Below are positions 22,625 through 31,178 of a DNA stretch of 32,377 bases, in pieces. The stretch comes from an uncultured Bacteroidia bacterium (GTDB lineage Bacteria; Bacteroidota; Bacteroidia; Bacteroidales; UBA932). The stretch spans positions 1 to 32,377 of the forward strand of contig CACYZM010000022.1 of NCBI GenBank assembly GCA_902778855.1. Reading direction: 5' to 3'. Each line of letters starts with the position of its first letter. Position 1 is the first letter of the stretch. The notes beneath the pieces were generated by a model. That model saw only the letters and a program-made list of their open reading frames with translations. It searched no databases and had not been told where the DNA came from. A program made the translations under genes and the position numbers.

Positions 22625-23343
22625 AAAAATTCCGGGAGAACGAGACGTTCTCCTGCCTCGTGCAACCCACCACGGAAGAACTGCTGGGGCGCGATCATCC
22701 GCTGAAGGGACACTGGAAACAGGAGATGTTCCACAACGACCACCCCATCGTCCTCGAACTGGGCTGCGGCAAAGGTGAATACACCATCGCCCTGGCGGAA
22801 CGCTTCCCCGAAAAGAACTATATCGGCATCGACATCAAGGGCGCACGGCTCTGGAAAGGCGCGAAATACGCCACCCAGCAGGCGCTCCCGAACGTGGCCT
22901 TCATCCGCACCCGTGTGGAACTCATCGAATCGCTCTTCGGCCCCGACGAAATCGACGAGATCTGGATCACCTTCGCCGACCCGCAGGAGCGCAAGCCGCG
23001 CAAACGCCTCACCCACCCCCGCTTCCTGGAAAGCTACCGGCGCATGCTCGCGCCCGGCGGCATCATCCATCTGAAGACCGACAGCCGGCTGCTGCACCAT
23101 TTCACCCTCGAAACGGCCCGCTGCAATGGCCTGACCGTCCTCGATCACAGCGAAGACATCTACGGCACCGGCCGGGCCGACGACCTGCTTTCGATCCAGA
23201 CTTTCTACGAAAAGACCTTCCTGGCGCAAGGCATTCCCATCACCTACCTGGCGATGAAGCTCGACAGCGACGCCCCGCTGACCGAACCCGACTGGGATCA
23301 GCAGCCCTATCAACAGACTTATAAGACGATTACGCGATCGTAA
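22606..23343 (+). CDS. trmB: tRNA (guanine(46)-N7)-methyltransferase
   Basis: A 245-residue SAM-dependent enzyme that methylates G46 in the tRNA variable loop. The SAM-binding motif is VLELGCGKGEYTIALAERFP with YIGIDIKGARLWKGAK. The catalytic/tRNA region is WITFADPQERKPRKRLTHP followed by RFLESYRRML and GGIIHLKTDS, the Bacteroidota variant of the FPDPWPKKRH motif. The ATG at 22606 lies inside the lipoprotein gene; the open frame upstream is only a shadow of it. The 3' end overlaps the convergent polyprenyl synthase gene by 14 bases. Confidence 0.92.
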   Translation: MGKGKLKKFRENETFSCLVQPTTEELLGRDHPLKGHWKQEMFHNDHPIVLELGCGKGEYTIALAERFPEKNYIGIDIKGARLWKGAKYATQQALPNVAFIRTRVELIESLFGPDEIDEIWITFADPQERKPRKRLTHPRFLESYRRMLAPGGIIHLKTDSRLLHHFTLETARCNGLTVLDHSEDIYGTGRADDLLSIQTFYEKTFLAQGIPITYLAMKLDSDAPLTEPDWDQQPYQQTYKTITRS

Positions 23344-24295
23344 CGGCCAGTTTTCCGGCCAGTTTTTCCAGATAATCCCGGGCTTCCGACTCCGGAAGCG
23401 GTGCGAGCGCCTCAACGGCAGCCTTCAGTTCGGCTGACAGTCGTTCGCGCGCATAGCCCAGCCCGTCATACTGCCGGACCAGGGCGATGGCGTCGTTCGC
23501 CAGGGATGCATCGGGTTTGCGCATTCTGCTGCGCAGGGCGCGCGTGACGGATTTGGGCGCGCGGGCGAAGAGCCCGAAAAGCGGCAGAGTGATTTTTTTC
23601 TCGAGGATGTCCTGCCCCGTCGGCTTGCCGCTTGAGAGCTCGGGCGAATAGTCGAGGATATCGTCGCGCATCTGGAAAGCCTGGCCCAGATGATAGGCAT
23701 AGGCGCGGCAGGCGGCGATCTGCGGCTCGGCAGCTTCCACGGAATAGGCGCCGCTCACGACGGCGGCCTCGAAGAGCGAAGTGGTCTTGCAGTAGATGAC
23801 CTGACGGTAATCGTCTTCGGTCAGGTCGAGTTTCGCGGCCCGCTGAAGCTGGAGCATTTCGCCTTCGGCCAGATCGCCCAGGCATTTGGAAAAGATGTGG
23901 AGTACCCGCTTGTCGGGATGGTCGATGATCAGGTTCATGGCGCGGGAAAGCCAGAAATCCCCGATCAGCACGGCCGTGGTGGGCGAATAGAGCGCCATCA
24001 CGGTGGGAACGCCCCGGCGGACGGGGGCGTCGTCGGCCACGTCGTCGTGCATCAGCGTGGCCGTGTGCAGCAGCTCGGAGGCGGCGGCACAACGAAGAAC
24101 GCGCTCATTGCAAGGCCCGCCAAGGGCCTTTGCAATGAGCAGCGTAAGGGTAGGACGCAGTTTCTTGCCACCGTGCTCGAGCAGGAAGCGGTTGGCCTCC
24201 CGGAGCAAAGGAATCTCAGACTGGAGGCTGGCGGCGAACAAGTCCTGGAAATCCGTCCAGGACCGGCCCAGAAACTGCTGGATGGTCCGGAACAA
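23330..24295 (-). CDS. Trans-polyprenyl diphosphate synthase
   Basis: A 321-residue all-helical enzyme that extends allylic diphosphates with isopentenyl diphosphate, probably to a long chain for menaquinone. It has the first aspartate-rich motif in LMHDDVADDAPVRRG (D84, D85, D88), the second in FQMRDDILDY, and GGKKLRPTLTLL at the substrate entrance. The usable start is a TTG at 24295, two bases after the stop of the upstream beta-barrel gene; no ATG upstream of the conserved core exists, so translational coupling is likely. A striking near-perfect inverted repeat lies inside the gene at 24103-24140. Product chain length cannot be read with certainty. Confidence 0.9.
   Translation of the reverse strand: MFRTIQQFLGRSWTDFQDLFAASLQSEIPLLREANRFLLEHGGKKLRPTLTLLIAKALGGPCNERVLRCAAASELLHTATLMHDDVADDAPVRRGVPTVMALYSPTTAVLIGDFWLSRAMNLIIDHPDKRVLHIFSKCLGDLAEGEMLQLQRAAKLDLTEDDYRQVIYCKTTSLFEAAVVSGAYSVEAAEPQIAACRAYAYHLGQAFQMRDDILDYSPELSSGKPTGQDILEKKITLPLFGLFARAPKSVTRALRSRMRKPDASLANDAIALVRQYDGLGYARERLSAELKAAVEALAPLPESEARDYLEKLAGKLAVTIA
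24103..24140. repeat. Near-perfect inverted repeat within the polyprenyl synthase gene
   Basis: GCTCATTGCAAGGCCC (24103-24118) pairs with GGGCCTTTGCAATGAGC (24124-24140): a 16-bp stem with one bulged T around a 5-base loop. It encodes the segment around AKALGGPCNERV, which is close to normal length for the family, so it adds at most one residue. It is much longer than expected by chance. Confidence 0.7.
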
Positions 24296-24297
24296 GG

Positions 24298-24879
24298 TTA
24301 GAATACCAGACCGACGCCGAGTTCAAACGTCCGGGCAGCGGGATCGAGGCCCTTGACATTGGCCTGCGCATCAGACCAGGTCGTGATCTTGCCGAAGTTC
24401 CAGTTGTACTTGCCGGTGACCTGCAGTTTCCACACGTTGACACCGACACCGATGCCGAGGCCGTACTCGAGGCGGTGCAGATTCTTGTTGATGGTGTCGG
24501 CCAGGGTCGTCTCTTTCGAGAACTTGGTGCCCAGGTTGACGCCCAGGAACGGGGAGGCGAAGATGAACGGACGGGCGATCAGCAAGTCCGGACCCCACTG
24601 GATGTTGACCGGGACTTCCACGCTGTTGATGGAGACTTTCGTGGCATCTTCCAGCGTAACGCCTTTCACCTTATAGAGGATTTCAGGCTGCAGGGAGAAG
24701 CCGGTCCACTGGCCGGTCTGGAAACCGACACCGACCTGCCAGCCGGTCTTGCCGGCCTTGAGGCTCTCGACGGAAGCGTTGGTGTAGTTGAAACCCGCCT
24801 TCACGACGGCATGCTGAGCATTCGCGGTCACACCCGTCAGCAGAAGGGCGGAAACCAGCAACAAAGCGATTTTTTTCAT
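24298..24879 (-). CDS. Outer-membrane beta-barrel protein (porin-like family)
   Basis: A 193-residue protein with signal peptide MKKIALLLVSALLLTGVTANA, then alternating polar/hydrophobic strands such as GWQVGVGFQTGQWTGFSLQP, IQWGPDLLIARPFIFASPFLG, YGLGIGVGVNVWKLQVTGKY, and a terminal ELGVGLVF ending in phenylalanine, the usual signal for barrel assembly. It fits the small 8-strand barrels common in Bacteroidota (OMP_b-brl/PorT-like). No specific role is indicated. It lies 15 bases after trxA and 2 bases before the TTG of the polyprenyl synthase gene, so the three form an operon. Confidence 0.82.
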   Translation of the reverse strand: MKKIALLLVSALLLTGVTANAQHAVVKAGFNYTNASVESLKAGKTGWQVGVGFQTGQWTGFSLQPEILYKVKGVTLEDATKVSINSVEVPVNIQWGPDLLIARPFIFASPFLGVNLGTKFSKETTLADTINKNLHRLEYGLGIGVGVNVWKLQVTGKYNWNFGKITTWSDAQANVKGLDPAARTFELGVGLVF

Positions 24880-24894
24880 TGCGACAATTATTGA

Positions 24895-25212
24895 TTAGAT
24901 GAGTTTTTCGATGTGTTTTTCCAGTTCGGCCTGCGAGACGGCGCCGACGACGCGGTCCACCAGTTCGCCGCCTTTGAAGAAGAGCAGCGTCGGGATGTTG
25001 CGGATGCCGAATTTCATCGGGATGTCGGTGCTCTCGTCGACGTTGCATTTGACGACGTTCACCTGGCCGGCATATTTCTCGGCCATTTTGTCCACGATCG
25101 GGGAAATCATGCGGCAGGGGCCGCACCAGGTCGCCCAGAAATCCACGAGCACAGGAAGTTCGCCCTGCTCGACGATTTCGGCGAAGTTGGAATCAGTAAG
25201 TGCTTGTGCCAT
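24895..25212 (-). CDS. trxA: Thioredoxin
   Basis: A 105-residue cytoplasmic thiol-disulfide reductase. It has the active site WCGPC (C30, C33) in VLVDFWATWCGPCRMI, the cis-proline in FGIRNIPTLLFFKGGE, and DESTDIPMKFGI. No signal peptide is present, so it is the cytoplasmic form. The length is normal. It lies 56 bases downstream of the efflux operon's last gene in the same direction; that gap contains only a near-match to a -7 box (TACCTTTA). It is followed by the beta-barrel and polyprenyl synthase genes. Confidence 0.95.
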   Translation of the reverse strand: MAQALTDSNFAEIVEQGELPVLVDFWATWCGPCRMISPIVDKMAEKYAGQVNVVKCNVDESTDIPMKFGIRNIPTLLFFKGGELVDRVVGAVSQAELEKHIEKLI

Positions 25213-25268
25213 TTTTATTTCTCTTATAAATGATCAATCAGACTATAAAGGTAAGTAATTTTTTTGAA

Positions 25269-25562
25269 TTACACGCTTTGTTCGATGTTCCAAACGAAGG
25301 CGCGCACGCCCACGGACTTGTTGCGGGCGTCGAGTTTGCGGACCGTCAGCAACAGCTCGTCGACCTTCTCGTCGGGGACCACCGTCATGACGGCCGAGTT
25401 CATTTCGGGCCAGGTATGCGTACCGCGGCGCGGCTCGCCGTCGACAGAGCCCTGCCCCTGCACCTGTTCAAAGAAGGTAAAGCCCCGGATGCCCAGTTCA
25501 TCCAGCATATACTCTACGCGGGTCGTGAAGGCCTGGTTGAATACGATAAACACACTTTTCAT
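25269..25562 (-). CDS. PG0541-like small efflux-associated protein
   Basis: A 97-residue cytoplasmic protein starting MKSVFIVFNQAFTTRVEYML and containing FTFFEQVQGQGSVDGEPRRG and AVMTVVPDEKVDELL. The fold pattern resembles PII-like proteins. It belongs to the small family found at the end of Bacteroidota RND operons (PG0541 type), whose biochemical role is not established. Its ATG overlaps the RND pump's stop by 4 bases. The open frame extends upstream only as a shadow of the pump gene. The position suggests a regulator or sensor of the pump. Confidence 0.82.
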   Translation of the reverse strand: MKSVFIVFNQAFTTRVEYMLDELGIRGFTFFEQVQGQGSVDGEPRRGTHTWPEMNSAVMTVVPDEKVDELLLTVRKLDARNKSVGVRAFVWNIEQSV

Positions 25563-28500
25563 TTTGCTGCCTCCTGATCGGGATTCAATTGCATGAAGAT
25601 AAATTCCTTGCGGCGCTTCTCTTCCTTGTCGCGCTCGCCGTGGCGGGAAATCAGGCCATAAACCACCGGCACGATGATCAGCGTGACGAAGGTCGAGACC
25701 AGCAGACCGCCGATCACCACGATACCCAGCGGGTGCCACATCTCGGAACCCTCACCGCCGCTGAGCGCCATCGGGAGCATACCGAGCAGGGTCGTGAAGG
25801 CCGTCATCAGCACCGGGCGCAGACGCGAGGCGCCCGAAAGGGCGATGGCCTCGTTGAGCGCGTGGCCGCGGTCACGCATCAGGTTGATGTAGTCCACCAG
25901 CACGATACCGTTCTTGACCACGATACCCACGAGCATCACCACGCCCAGGGCACCGATCATATCGAGCGACGTGCCGGTAATCCAGAGGGCCAGCACCACG
26001 CCCGACAGACCGAACGGGATGGAGAGCAGGATGACCGCCGGCTTGCCGAGGCTTTCGAACTGCGAAGCCATCACGATGTAGACCAGCAGGATGATCAGCA
26101 GCAACAGCGCGAAGATGTCCTTGAAGGTCTTCTGCTGGTCGTCGAAGTCACCCGCCAGCACCACCGAGATGCCCGAAGGGTGCGGAAGCTGGTCGACCTG
26201 CGCCTGAATGGCGGCCGCCAACTCGCCGAGCGACGTCTCGTACGGCATCGAAATGACGCGCACATAACGCTGGCGGCTCTTGCGGTCGATGGTCTGCGGC
26301 GCCCAGTACTCCTCGATCGAGGCAATCTCGCTGAGCTTGATGCGGGCGCCGGTCGCCGTCGGGATCGTGAGGTCCTGGATGTCGGTGATGGAATTGCGGT
26401 CCTCTTCCTTGAGCCGGACCACGATGTTGTACTCATCGCCGTCTTCTTTCAGGAAGCCGGCCGTGAAACCGGCCACGCGGTTGCGGATATACTGCGACAC
26501 GGTCGCGGTGTTCAGGCCGTGGATGGCGGCTTTTTCCTTGTCGATGATGACCTTGAGTTCCGGACGGTCCTTGTCGCGGGAGACGCGCACGTTGCGGGCG
26601 CCCGGCACATTGTTGACGATGGCCTGGCGGACTTCCTCCGCATAGAGGTTGGTCTCGTCGAAATCGTAGCCGTAGATCTCCACGTCCACGGTGGAACGGC
26701 CGCCGCCGCCCATACCGCCAGAGGCGTTGACCTGGTATTCGATGATCTCGGGATACCGGGCGAGTTCCGTACGGATCACCTCGCCGATCTGCTCGATGGT
26801 GCGCGTACGCTCATATTTCTTGTTGCAGACCACCGTCATCTGGATCTTGTAGTTGGTGGTCGAGGAGAAGAGGGCGCCGACCGAACTCTCGTCGTTCGAA
26901 CCGGCCGAAGTGGAGATGCGCTGGACTTCCGGAACCAGTTCGCGGATGCGCTCTTCCAGAACGCGGGCGGTCTTGACCGTCTCCTCGATGCGGGTACCCC
27001 GCTGCAGTTCGATGGAGGCGCTCAGGCGGCCGTTGTCGCTGCTGGGCATGAATTCCGTACCGATCTTGCCCATAAACATCGGGAGCATCGACGCCACGAA
27101 GAAGGCGATGGCAATCAGGATGGTGATCAGCTTGTGCGAAAGGCACCAGCGCAGCAGGTTGGCGTAGGCCTTGTCGACCTTGTCGAGGAAGGCCACCACG
27201 ATGCGGTCGTACCAGCCTTTCTTCTCGCGGCCCTCGATCAGTTGGCCGTTCTCGTCGATGCGGACTTCGCGGGCCTTGAGCAGTTTCGAGCAAAGCATCG
27301 GGATGAGGGAGATGGCCACCAGCGTCGAGGTCGAAACCACGATGGTCACGATCCAGCCCAGCTCCTTGAAGAGGATGCCGGCCAGGCCGGTGAGCATCGT
27401 CAGCGGGATGAACACGGCCGCGATGACGAGCGTCGTCGCGATGACGGAGGTCCACACCTCGTTGGTCGCGTAGATGGCCGCCTCGTGCGGCGAGGAGCCG
27501 CGGTCGATATGCTTGGTAATATTCTCCAACACCACGATGGCGTCGTCCACCACCATACCGATGGCCACCGTCAGGGCGGACAGCGAAATGATGTTGAGCG
27601 AACTGTCGGTGAGCATCAGGTAGACGAAGGCCACGATCAGGGCGATCGGGATGGTGATGCCGATGATCAGGGTGGCGCGCCACTTGCCCAGGAAGAAGAA
27701 CACGACCAACACCACGAAGAGGAGGGCGTACAGGATGGATTCTTCCAGGGAACCGATGGCGTTCTCGATCTCTTCCGACGAGTCGTAGATCATCTTGATC
27801 TGAACGTCGGACGGGAGCGTCTTCTCGATGCGGGCGAGTTCCTTGCGCACGTCCTTGCAGACCTGCACTGTGTTGGAACCCGACTTCTTGGCCACCATCA
27901 GACGGACGGCTTCCTTGCTGTCCACCTTCTCGTCGAGTGAGAGGTCTTTGATGGTATCGCGCACCGACGCCAGGTCGCGGACGAAGACTTTCTGCCCCAG
28001 CGGCGTGGTGGAGACCACGATATCGGCGATGTCGGCGCTCTGTTCGTACTCGCCGCGTACCTGCATCTGGTACTGCTGGCGGTCCATCTTGACCGTACCG
28101 CTCGACAGGTTCAGGTTGTTCACGCTCACGGCGTTGGCCACCTGTTCGAGCGTCAGGTTGTAGGCGTCGAGCTTGGCCTGGTCAATGTCGATATAGACAT
28201 AGCGGTCGGGCGCACCCGACACCGACACGGAACCGATGCCGTTGATGCGGTTGAGCTGCGGGACCACCTCGTCGTTGAGGATCTTCTCCAGGCCGGGATA
28301 GCTTTCCTTCGCCATCACGGAATACTGGATGATCGGCATCAGGCTCGAATTGAGCTTGAACATCACCGGGCTGGAGCAGCCTTCGGGCAGGTTGCTCTTG
28401 ACCATATCGATGAACGACCGCACGTCGTTGGACGCTTCGTCGCGGTCGGTCCCCCACTCCAGTTCCAGCGAGACGACGGACATATTGTCGCGCGAGGAAG

Positions 28501-28744
28501 AGGTGAGCTCCTTCAGGCCGTCGACAGAGGTAAGGCTGTTTTCGATGAGCTTGGTCACGTTGGTCTCGATCTCGCTGGCGGAGGCGCCGGGATAGGTGGT
28601 CATCACCGTGATGAACGGCGGATCCATCTCCGGGAACTGGTCGATCGGCAGTCGCGACAGCGAGAACACGCCGATGACGATCACCGCCACGAAAATCAGC
28701 GCCGTGGTGACGGGCTTTTCAATGGCTGACTTGTAGATACTCAT
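25559..28744 (-). CDS. RND efflux pump, inner-membrane subunit (HAE1/AcrB family)
   Basis: A 1061-residue proton-driven transporter. The start MSIYKSAIEKPVTTALIFVA is a typical first helix. The first porter domain (about residues 35-330) contains IDQFPEMDPPFITVMTTYPG. The proton relay aspartates lie in AIGMVVDDAIVVLENI around residue 400. A second helix bundle and porter half repeat the pattern. The GGMGGGGRSTVDVEIYG loop (about 680-695) is glycine-rich. The length is standard. It overlaps the adaptor gene and the PG0541-like gene by 4 bases each. Substrates may be antibiotics, bile salts or lipids; sequence alone does not decide. Confidence 0.95.
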   Translation of the reverse strand: MSIYKSAIEKPVTTALIFVAVIVIGVFSLSRLPIDQFPEMDPPFITVMTTYPGASASEIETNVTKLIENSLTSVDGLKELTSSSRDNMSVVSLELEWGTDRDEASNDVRSFIDMVKSNLPEGCSSPVMFKLNSSLMPIIQYSVMAKESYPGLEKILNDEVVPQLNRINGIGSVSVSGAPDRYVYIDIDQAKLDAYNLTLEQVANAVSVNNLNLSSGTVKMDRQQYQMQVRGEYEQSADIADIVVSTTPLGQKVFVRDLASVRDTIKDLSLDEKVDSKEAVRLMVAKKSGSNTVQVCKDVRKELARIEKTLPSDVQIKMIYDSSEEIENAIGSLEESILYALLFVVLVVFFFLGKWRATLIIGITIPIALIVAFVYLMLTDSSLNIISLSALTVAIGMVVDDAIVVLENITKHIDRGSSPHEAAIYATNEVWTSVIATTLVIAAVFIPLTMLTGLAGILFKELGWIVTIVVSTSTLVAISLIPMLCSKLLKAREVRIDENGQLIEGREKKGWYDRIVVAFLDKVDKAYANLLRWCLSHKLITILIAIAFFVASMLPMFMGKIGTEFMPSSDNGRLSASIELQRGTRIEETVKTARVLEERIRELVPEVQRISTSAGSNDESSVGALFSSTTNYKIQMTVVCNKKYERTRTIEQIGEVIRTELARYPEIIEYQVNASGGMGGGGRSTVDVEIYGYDFDETNLYAEEVRQAIVNNVPGARNVRVSRDKDRPELKVIIDKEKAAIHGLNTATVSQYIRNRVAGFTAGFLKEDGDEYNIVVRLKEEDRNSITDIQDLTIPTATGARIKLSEIASIEEYWAPQTIDRKSRQRYVRVISMPYETSLGELAAAIQAQVDQLPHPSGISVVLAGDFDDQQKTFKDIFALLLLIILLVYIVMASQFESLGKPAVILLSIPFGLSGVVLALWITGTSLDMIGALGVVMLVGIVVKNGIVLVDYINLMRDRGHALNEAIALSGASRLRPVLMTAFTTLLGMLPMALSGGEGSEMWHPLGIVVIGGLLVSTFVTLIIVPVVYGLISRHGERDKEEKRRKEFIFMQLNPDQEAAK

Positions 28745-29763
28745 TGGGCGTTGTCTCCTGCTACGTTGAGTTTCGAACCGTCCACCAGTTTGGCCTGGCC
28801 CACGACGACGAGCCGGTCGCCTTCGTGCAGTTCATCGCTGATGACTTCAATGTTCTCGTCGAAGCGCTGGCCGAGCGTCACGAAGACGCGCTTGGCCGTA
28901 CCGCCTTCGTCCAGGAAGACATAGCGGTCGTTCGAGCCCGTGAGCTTGAGCACGGCCTGATACGGCACCACCATGGCGCGGGCCATGCCCATCGACATCT
29001 TGGTGCGAACATACATACCCGGGCGGAGCCGCAGTCCGCTGTTCGGGATGCGGAGCCGGGCCTGGAAGGTATGGGAGGCCGGATCGACGGTCGGATAGAC
29101 GATGTCGATGGTGGCGGGGAAGGTCTCGCCGGGATAGATTTCCGAGGTGAGCGTCACCGCCATGCCCTTCTTCACGTTGGGATAATAACTCTCCGGAATG
29201 GCGATCAGGGCCTTCAGCGTGTAGATCTGCGTCAGCACGAGGATCGGCTGGCCGCTGTAGAGTTCGCCGTCCTCATAGTTCTTGGCCGAGATCACGCCGG
29301 CGAAAGGCGCTTTCACAAAGGTATTCTTCTCCAGGAATTCCAGGCTCTCTTTCGTCTGCTCGTAGCTGAGGCGCGTCTGGTCGTAAACCTGCTGCGACAC
29401 GGCGCCGCTCTCGCGGAGCGACTCCATGCGCTGCATCTCCACGCCCAGGTTGGTGTAGGTCAGCTTGGTGTTCGTATACTGGTTCTGGTCCATGCGCACC
29501 AGGTTGGCGCCGGCGGCCACGTTGGTGCCGACCTCGACATAGATGTGCTCGATCTTCCCGGTGATGGACGGCGAGACGTTGAGCGTCTGCCAGCCCTGGA
29601 GCGTGGTGGAGAACTCCAGTTCGCGGGAAATGTCGGACATGGCGAGCGGCGCCGTCTCAACCAGCTGCGCACGCTGTTCCACGACCTGTTGTTGCTGCTT
29701 TCCGCCGCAGGCGGCGACGATGAAGGCTGCAGCCAGGACCCATACATATAAAATGTGCTTCAT
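28741..29763 (-). CDS. RND efflux periplasmic adaptor lipoprotein
   Basis: A 340-residue membrane-fusion protein linking the pump to the outer-membrane channel. The lipobox is FIVAAC (C19), so it is anchored to the inner membrane by lipid, as in AcrA. Domains are the biotinyl-lipoyl half GKIEHIYVEVGTNVAAGANL, a short helical hairpin (about residues 95-150), the second lipoyl half NTFVKAPFAGVISAKNYEDG, then beta-barrel and membrane-proximal domains (LRPGMYVRTKMS, RVFVTLGQRFDENIEVISD). The hairpin is shorter than in E. coli AcrA. It lies 9 bases after the TolC-like gene and overlaps the pump gene by 4 bases. Confidence 0.93.
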   Translation of the reverse strand: MKHILYVWVLAAAFIVAACGGKQQQQVVEQRAQLVETAPLAMSDISRELEFSTTLQGWQTLNVSPSITGKIEHIYVEVGTNVAAGANLVRMDQNQYTNTKLTYTNLGVEMQRMESLRESGAVSQQVYDQTRLSYEQTKESLEFLEKNTFVKAPFAGVISAKNYEDGELYSGQPILVLTQIYTLKALIAIPESYYPNVKKGMAVTLTSEIYPGETFPATIDIVYPTVDPASHTFQARLRIPNSGLRLRPGMYVRTKMSMGMARAMVVPYQAVLKLTGSNDRYVFLDEGGTAKRVFVTLGQRFDENIEVISDELHEGDRLVVVGQAKLVDGSKLNVAGDNAQ

Positions 29764-29772
29764 ATCGGAATG

Positions 29773-31071
29773 CTATTTATTCAAGAGTTGTTCAAGGGAA
29801 ATCTGAGCGTTGACGATCTCGAGCAGCGACTGCACGTAGCTGCTCTGCGCTGCGATCAGGTTGGTGCCGGAATTGGTCACGTCGAGGCTCGACGCCACGC
29901 CGAATTCGTATTTCTTGGCGATGTTGTCGAAGACCCGCTTGGCCACGGCCACATTCTGCTTCTGGATCTCGTATTTCTCAATGGCGCTGCGCAGGTTGTA
30001 AAGCAGCTGGCTGTGCTGGACATTGAGGGAGAGTTCCGTGTCTTCCAGGGTGTTGAGCTGCTTCTTGTAGGCGAGCCGGGCATCCTTGATGGCGGCGTAG
30101 TTCTTGCCGAAAGCGAACAGCGGGATGTTGAGCTGGGCGCCGAGCATGTTCGGCGGCGTCATGTTCATCGTGGCTTCGTTGCTGAAATTGTGGCGCGCAT
30201 TGAACTGATGGTAGACGCTGAGCGTGGGGCCGGTGGTCCAGCCGGTCAGGGCGATCTGCTTGCGGGCCAGCTCCGTGCTTTCTTTCAGCAGCTTGTAGTC
30301 GTAGTTGTCGTCGATGTCGAACTCGGCGGCCAGCAGGTCGGATGTGGTCTGCATATTCAGCAGGTCGTCGATTCCCTGCGTGAGGACGATGTCCACGCCT
30401 TCTTCAAGGCAGAGCTGGAGCCGCAGCGAATTGTAGACCATCTCGAGCGAACGCTCCGTGGTCTTGATCGTGCTCTCCATCGTGGCCACCTGCACCTGGA
30501 GCTGGTCGGCATCGGTCTGTTCCGCCACGCCCACGTCCACGGAATTCTGGGTGATCGCGTGCAGTTTCTGCATGCTCGCCAGGTTCTCGTGCAGCAGGCG
30601 GAGGGTCTCCTCGGTCACCAGGGCGGAGAAATACAGGGTTTCCACCTGGTCGGAGATCTGCCTTTCCGTCTTCTCCTGGGTGATGTCGGCCATCCGGCGC
30701 GAGATGTCGGCGATGCCGAGCGACACGATCTGGGCGCCGCTCAGGGCGACGGTCGTCGAGATATTGAAGGTCATATACGGCGTCATCGAAATCTTCATCG
30801 GTCCCAGGTCCATCTTGTAGCCAAGGCTGTTGGAATACGAGGAACTGGCCGAGACCTGCGGCAGCATCGCGGCGATCCGCTGCCATTTGACGGCCTGCGC
30901 TTTCTGGACGTCGAGCGAGGCATTGGCGAGGGTCCGGTTGTGCTCGACGGCGTATTGCTGCGCTTCGGCGAGCGAAAAGGACACCTTATGGGAATTGTCC
31001 TGCGCAACGCCCGGCCAGGCCAGGGAAAGGGTAAGCAGGAAAAGTCCCAATTTAAGAAGATTATCTCTCAT
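29773..31071 (-). CDS. TolC-family outer-membrane efflux channel
   Basis: A 432-residue outer-membrane factor. The signal peptide is MRDNLLKLGLFLLTLSLAWPGVA, which decides the start at 31071 over an upstream in-frame start at 31098. Two OEP repeats are visible: VSFSLAEAQQYAVEHNRTLANA opens the first. Helical segments (RQISDQVETLYFSALVTEET, LARKQIALTGWTTGPTLSVY, NLRSAIEKYEIQKQNVAVAK) match the long alpha-barrel helices. The NVAVAKRVFDNIAKKYEFGV segment near the end is a family hallmark. It is the first gene of the efflux operon and diverges from the M28 peptidase gene. Confidence 0.93.
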   Translation of the reverse strand: MRDNLLKLGLFLLTLSLAWPGVAQDNSHKVSFSLAEAQQYAVEHNRTLANASLDVQKAQAVKWQRIAAMLPQVSASSSYSNSLGYKMDLGPMKISMTPYMTFNISTTVALSGAQIVSLGIADISRRMADITQEKTERQISDQVETLYFSALVTEETLRLLHENLASMQKLHAITQNSVDVGVAEQTDADQLQVQVATMESTIKTTERSLEMVYNSLRLQLCLEEGVDIVLTQGIDDLLNMQTTSDLLAAEFDIDDNYDYKLLKESTELARKQIALTGWTTGPTLSVYHQFNARHNFSNEATMNMTPPNMLGAQLNIPLFAFGKNYAAIKDARLAYKKQLNTLEDTELSLNVQHSQLLYNLRSAIEKYEIQKQNVAVAKRVFDNIAKKYEFGVASSLDVTNSGTNLIAAQSSYVQSLLEIVNAQISLEQLLNK

Positions 31072-31102
31072 TTTTACAGTAATTTTCGGCTGAATCAAGG
31101 CG

Positions 31103-31110
31103 CAAATTTA
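31103..31110 (-). promoter_or_regulatory. -7 element for the efflux operon
   Basis: On the minus strand TAAATTTG matches TAnnTTTG, 31 bases before the TolC-like ATG at 31071. No TTTG lies at the right upstream distance. No operator for a repressor was recognised. Confidence 0.4.
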
Positions 31111-31144
31111 CCACAAAAAATGCGCCGAACCACTATAAATTGCG

Positions 31145-31152
31145 TATCTTTG
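31145..31152 (+). promoter_or_regulatory. -7 element for the M28 peptidase gene
   Basis: TATCTTTG matches TAnnTTTG, 26 bases before the ATG at 31179. No clear -33 element is seen. Confidence 0.4.
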
Positions 31153-31178
31153 TACATATTGTGCAAATGTTTTTTCCC

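Noticed and set aside
25589-27940. A 783-codon plus-strand open frame antisense to the RND pump
   Set aside because: It is rich in His, Arg, Asp and Gln with no domain, as expected from the complement of a GC-rich gene; the pump on the other strand is unmistakable.
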